Assembly (NCBI GenBank): GCA_023415335.1
Contig: JAEZLD010000216.1
Location: 1 to 9,540, forward strand
DNA length: 9,540 nucleotides
Origin: Bacillota bacterium
Lineage (GTDB): Bacteria; Bacillota; Clostridia; Clostridiales; Caloramatoraceae
Reading direction: 5' to 3'
Shown here: positions 5,733-9,540 of the stretch, one piece after another
Layout of the letters: each line of letters starts with the position of its first letter
How positions within the stretch are numbered: position 1 is the stretch's first letter
The notes under the pieces: model-generated
What the model was told of the DNA's origin: nothing
What the model saw: only the letters and a program-made list of their open reading frames with translations
Databases searched by the model: none
Program-made: the position numbers and the translations under genes

Positions 5733-7595
5733 CTATGCAGTGTAGTACTGTGCCTGCGCATTCCACAAGTCTGCATAATGTCCATCCCTGGCTAAAAGCT
5801 CCTCATGGCTTCCCCTTTCTACTATTTTCCCTTTATCGAAAACCATAATCTCATTGCAGAAGCGGCAGCTGCTCATCCTGTGTGATATATATATGCTTGT
5901 TTTGTCCTTAACCATCTCGTCAAACCTTTCATATATTTCCTGCTCGCTTATAGGATCTAAGGCCGCAGTGGGCTCATCGAGTATTACAAAAGGTGCCTCC
6001 TTGTAAAGTGCCCTGGCTATGGCAACCTTCTGGGACTCTCCTCCGCTCATCTCTACTCCATTGTCATCATATTTAAACAGAGGGGTGTTAAGCTTCTCAG
6101 GCATTTTCTTAATCCTTTCTGCAACCCCTGCCTGATTAAGGCACCTCCACACCCTATCCTCGTCATATTCCTTACCTGAGGCTACATTTTCTCCTATGGG
6201 AAATGCAAACAGGCTGTAATCCTGAAAAACCACTCCAAAAAGCTTAAGATACTCCTCATAGCTATATTTTCTGATGTCTACACCATTCAGGGTTATATAC
6301 CCCTCTGTAGGCTCATAGAGTCTGCAGAGAAGCTTTATGAAGGTAGTTTTTCCTGCGCCGTTCCTGCCTACAACTGCCATCCTTTTTTTCGTATTTAATT
6401 GGCAGCTTACATGATCAAGCACCTTAACCTCACTTCCAGGATAGGAGAAGCTTACATCATGGAACTCTATCTCATACTCATTGTCCATGCGCTTTTCAAC
6501 AGGTATGGTGCCTTTATGCATTCCGTTTTCAAGGTCCATAAATTCAGTAAATGTCTCCATAAAGTTGCAGCGTTTTCTTATATCGGCACCTGTGGTTATG
6601 AAGGAGCTGATTGAGGTATTAAACTGTACCAATGCACCCACATATTTAGTTAAGGAGCCAATGGATATGGCGCCTGAAAGTATTTTAATCACAACAATGA
6701 TATATGAAAAAACAGTATATACGCTGTTAACACATAACTGTGATAGCTGCTGGTTTCTTTCCACCCTTACCATGGTTTCATAAAACTTCCTGCCCATAGC
6801 CGAGTACCTTTTATAGCTTTCCATAATCATATTCTTCATATTAAACAGCCTTATAACCTTGCCGGAGCCGTAGTCAAATACAACCTTGGCATCAAGGTAA
6901 TGCATGCACATCTCCATACCTGTATGGTTTTCAAAAAGCTCCTTTTCCTCTTTTTCATATTTATAATAAACCTGCATGGATGCCTTAACTATGGCAAACA
7001 TAAGAACTATAAAAAACATAGTTGTTATATAAGAGTTGCCTAAGAAGCTTATAAGCCCTGTACTCTCCCCAGGCTGTGAAAAGCATAGCATAGCTACTAT
7101 TACAAAGGCAGTAGTTACTGAAAGCACTGACGTTAGAAGCTTTCTATAAAGCTCCAGTATTGCATCAAGCCCTCCATATAGAAATGTAGTATATTGGGTA
7201 TGGTTTATCCTTTCCTTTACTTCTGATTTTTCCATAGTCGCAAAGTCAAGCTCAAATGCCTTTTCTCTAATGAATATGGGGAGTTTGTGGAATAAAAGCT
7301 GCCCTTTACATATCATGACCTCATCCAATAAGCTGTTTAAAATTCCAAGAATCAGATTACATACCACCAAGGCAATAGCTGTTATAATGGCTCCTTTATA
7401 TTCACCAGATAGAAGCTTGTCGATTATGCCTGCAGACAGTATAAACCCAACATATGGAATGGCCGCATCAAGTACGGAGTAAATAATAGCTAAAGGGATT
7501 GCTGCATTATCCATAGAATGTATTGTCTTTAGCAGCCTGAAGCCTGTTTTATGATAACCAAAAGCCTTATTAAGTCCTTCCTTTATACTACTCAT
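5733..7595 (-). CDS. ABC exporter half-transporter (membrane domain plus ATPase), second gene
   Basis: This 620-residue protein fuses an exporter-type membrane domain (about 1-350) with one ATPase domain (about 375-620). Hydrophobic segments lie near 31-57, 66-88, 155-171, 188-205, 289-309 and 310-335. The ATPase has Walker A GRNGAGKTT (410-418), Q-loop Gln458, signature MSGGE (516-520), Walker B FVILDEPTAALD (536-547, Glu541) and His572. There is no C39 peptidase domain, so if it exports a peptide it does not process it. The ATG at 7595 overlaps the last 8 bases of the upstream ABC gene and has GGGAGG 7 bases ahead, indicating coupled translation and a heterodimer. The substrate is unknown: a drug, lipid or peptide is possible. 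Its C-terminal AQAQYY resembles the partner's IQAHYY. Confidence 0.92.
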   Translation of the reverse strand: MSSIKEGLNKAFGYHKTGFRLLKTIHSMDNAAIPLAIIYSVLDAAIPYVGFILSAGIIDKLLSGEYKGAIITAIALVVCNLILGILNSLLDEVMICKGQLLFHKLPIFIREKAFELDFATMEKSEVKERINHTQYTTFLYGGLDAILELYRKLLTSVLSVTTAFVIVAMLCFSQPGESTGLISFLGNSYITTMFFIVLMFAIVKASMQVYYKYEKEEKELFENHTGMEMCMHYLDAKVVFDYGSGKVIRLFNMKNMIMESYKRYSAMGRKFYETMVRVERNQQLSQLCVNSVYTVFSYIIVVIKILSGAISIGSLTKYVGALVQFNTSISSFITTGADIRKRCNFMETFTEFMDLENGMHKGTIPVEKRMDNEYEIEFHDVSFSYPGSEVKVLDHVSCQLNTKKRMAVVGRNGAGKTTFIKLLCRLYEPTEGYITLNGVDIRKYSYEEYLKLFGVVFQDYSLFAFPIGENVASGKEYDEDRVWRCLNQAGVAERIKKMPEKLNTPLFKYDDNGVEMSGGESQKVAIARALYKEAPFVILDEPTAALDPISEQEIYERFDEMVKDKTSIYISHRMSSCRFCNEIMVFDKGKIVERGSHEELLARDGHYADLWNAQAQYYTA

Positions 7596-9444
7596 AGCAA
7601 ACCTCCCCCTCTATCTCCTTATGATTATTATTGCTATCATTATAATAATGGGCCTGTATATCAAACATCTCCGCATATTTGCCATTAAGCTCCATCAGGG
7701 AATCATGAGTACCCTCTTCAGCTATTCCCCCATGCTCCAGAAAAACAATCCTGTCACAGAACCTTGTGGAGCTAAGCCTGTGTGAGATAAATATGCTGGT
7801 CTTGTCCTTAGTGAGGCTGTTATATTTTTCATACATATTGCTTTCAGCTATGGGGTCTAAGGCTGAGGTTGGCTCATCAAGTATAACTATAGGGGCAGCC
7901 TTATAAAGAGCTCTGGCCAGCATAAGCTTCTGCAGCTCCCCGCCTGACAGCACAACTCCATTGGGGTCCAGTTCCTTCAAAAGCATAGAGTGGATTCCCT
8001 GGGGAAGCTTCTGCACCTTTTCCCATATGTCTGCCTTCTTCAGGCAGCTCCCCAGCCTTTCATAGTCAATTTGGCTCTCCACCTGTCCTGTTATATTGCT
8101 ATCTAGTGGAAAAGCAAATGCAAACACCTCCTGAAATACAACTGACAGCTCCTTATAATATTCCTCCCTGGGCAGTCTGCTTATGTCTACTCCATCCAGG
8201 GTTATAGTTCCAGAGGTTGGCTTGTATAGGCCTGCAATAAGCTTTACCAGTGTAGACTTACCGGCTCCGTTTACTCCTACCAATGCCAGTTTTTCACCCT
8301 TGCTTATAGTAAGGCTCACATCCTTCAGGGAAGGCTTGCCTGCCCCGGGATAAACATAGCTAACATTATGGAGCTTTATTTCATGGGAACAGCCCGGATT
8401 AGGAATCCTATCGAAGCCTCCCTGAGGCTCTTCATCCAATCCATATTCCATAAATTCACGGAACTCGCTCATTACTACCGAATTGCTCCAAAGCTCCCTG
8501 GCAGCACCTACCAGACCGCTCATCCATGCTCCAAAGCCTGCAATTACTCCTATCATAAGGATAAATCTATCCACACCAAGCCTGCTATTCATCAGCTCAT
8601 ATATAAGGTATATATATACTATCCCATCCCTTATGGCGGCAAGTATTCTATCAATAGCCTTAGCCCTGAAATACTTCATCCTTATCCTTCTGGTTATTTT
8701 TCCGAATGAGCTCATGAACACCCCAAAGGCATTCATAAACCACCCCTTCATTCCATAGATTTGTATATCCTTTATATTTCTGCTGTCTATTGTTTCATTA
8801 AGAAGATATTTTTCCTTTTCATATAACCGGTTTCTCTCTTCCTTATGCTTATAATCCCACTGGCTTGCACTCCAGTTCATATATGAAACAAATGCTGTAG
8901 AAGCTAGCATATAAATTAATATAAAGGGATTTATACTTCCAGCCACAATGGAATATATAGCAAGCCCTAATATGTTTTTTATAAACTCGGGAACCTGCTT
9001 AATAATAGCTTCAATACCTATATTGTTTCCTGCGTGAAAGGCCTTTATGGCAGCCTCCATTTTCTTCTGTCCTTCGGAGTTTTCAAGCACTTCATAATCC
9101 ATTGAAAGTACATGCTCCTGGCACTCTTTCATGTCTATCCTGAGCATAAAGGAATCATTGAACACTTTTATATCTGAGTAGGATGATAAAATCCTTATAA
9201 GCTGCAGCAGAATCACGTATCCTGACAGAACTGCTATTATACTCAAAGGACTCATTGCCCCTGAAAGCATAGAAACAGCCAGGCTTGGAAGCAGAACTGA
9301 CAGGAAGGGCTGCAGCGCACCTACAACTACACTAATTGCCCCGTATGCATATACCCTGTATCCCTCATATTTATTAAGAAGCCGGAAGGAGTATTTAAGA
9401 TTTCCCCATAGTGAGTACCTTTTCTTCAAAACACTTTTTTCCAT
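7588..9444 (-). CDS. ABC exporter half-transporter (membrane domain plus ATPase), first gene
   Basis: This 618-residue partner has the same layout as the downstream gene: membrane segments near 33-60, 66-86, 155-169, 171-189, 267-284 and 295-315, then an ATPase. Walker A is GVNGAGKST (390-398), with Q-loop Gln438, signature LSGGE (499-503), Walker B IVILDEPTSALD (519-530, Glu524) and His555. All catalytic motifs are intact in both partners, so neither ATP site is clearly degenerate. The Asn-rich tail NDSNNNHKEIEGEVCYE (602-618) has no match in the partner, and its coding end holds the partner's ribosome binding site. The ATG at 9444 has GGAGG seven bases upstream; a GTG at 9474 would add ten residues without a good ribosome binding site. 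No regulator or substrate gene is visible beside the pair. Confidence 0.92.
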   Translation of the reverse strand: MEKSVLKKRYSLWGNLKYSFRLLNKYEGYRVYAYGAISVVVGALQPFLSVLLPSLAVSMLSGAMSPLSIIAVLSGYVILLQLIRILSSYSDIKVFNDSFMLRIDMKECQEHVLSMDYEVLENSEGQKKMEAAIKAFHAGNNIGIEAIIKQVPEFIKNILGLAIYSIVAGSINPFILIYMLASTAFVSYMNWSASQWDYKHKEERNRLYEKEKYLLNETIDSRNIKDIQIYGMKGWFMNAFGVFMSSFGKITRRIRMKYFRAKAIDRILAAIRDGIVYIYLIYELMNSRLGVDRFILMIGVIAGFGAWMSGLVGAARELWSNSVVMSEFREFMEYGLDEEPQGGFDRIPNPGCSHEIKLHNVSYVYPGAGKPSLKDVSLTISKGEKLALVGVNGAGKSTLVKLIAGLYKPTSGTITLDGVDISRLPREEYYKELSVVFQEVFAFAFPLDSNITGQVESQIDYERLGSCLKKADIWEKVQKLPQGIHSMLLKELDPNGVVLSGGELQKLMLARALYKAAPIVILDEPTSALDPIAESNMYEKYNSLTKDKTSIFISHRLSSTRFCDRIVFLEHGGIAEEGTHDSLMELNGKYAEMFDIQAHYYNDSNNNHKEIEGEVCYE

Positions 9445-9491
9445 AACAAATCCTCCATTATTTACAATTATCACCCTAATATAAATATAAA

Positions 9492-9521
9492 GCAGGAACT
9501 CCTTTCATTGGGAGTTCCTGC
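9492..9521 (-). terminator. hairpin terminator upstream of the ABC operon
   Basis: GCAGGAACTCC (9492-9502) pairs perfectly with GGAGTTCCTGC (9511-9521) over 11 bp with an 8-base loop. On the minus strand TTTATATTTATATT follows, so it is probably the terminator of a gene beyond the window. Only 47 bases separate it from the ABC start and I see no clear promoter there. It could therefore be an attenuator in the ABC operon's own leader, with the promoter beyond 9521. Confidence 0.7.
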
Positions 9522-9540
9522 ACCAATTGATGTATTTTTT

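Noticed and set aside
8368..8758. Overlapping plus-strand frames of 91 and 113 codons
   Set aside because: Both are antisense to the first ABC gene and lack ribosome binding sites or family features.

Overview
The window looks like chromosomal DNA of a low-GC anaerobic Firmicute, most likely Clostridium. The evidence is A+T-rich intergenic DNA, AGGAGG-type ribosome binding sites, and a 56-residue 2[4Fe-4S] ferredoxin that closely resembles the classical clostridial protein. The holB-ricT (yaaT) pair next to a DarA gene is the Firmicute replication/c-di-AMP neighbourhood. Every gene I can support lies on the minus strand, so transcription runs from high to low coordinates.

In transcription order: (1) a rho-independent terminator of a gene outside the window (9492-9521); (2) two overlapping ABC exporter half-transporter genes (9444-7588 and 7595-5733), probably a heterodimeric exporter of unknown substrate; (3) a stand-alone hexapeptide acetyltransferase of the Vat/CatB xenobiotic acyltransferase type (5453-4824), with its own promoter candidate, a possible 18-residue leader peptide and a terminator; (4) darA, a c-di-AMP-binding PII-like protein, followed by a hairpin and then holB (DNA polymerase III delta') and ricT, which are one base apart; (5) a monocistronic ferredoxin with its own promoter and terminator; (6) a ccdA-tlpA operon for carrying reducing equivalents across the membrane to extracytoplasmic thiols; (7) the 5' part of an IS1182-family transposase, cut by the window edge.

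The core genes are ordinary housekeeping genes. Three points are less ordinary. First, a 17-bp palindrome of the CsoR/CstR repressor-operator type lies over the predicted transcription start of ccdA-tlpA, suggesting control by copper or reactive sulfur. Second, an exporter and a Vat-like acetyltransferase occupy the place upstream of darA where tmk often lies, and a yaaR-like gene is missing between darA and holB. Third, strong hairpins lie at the IS boundary and just before the transposase ribosome binding site.

I found no CRISPR array, tRNA, rRNA or recognisable riboswitch, and no convincing undescribed multi-gene system. The best new leads are regulatory.
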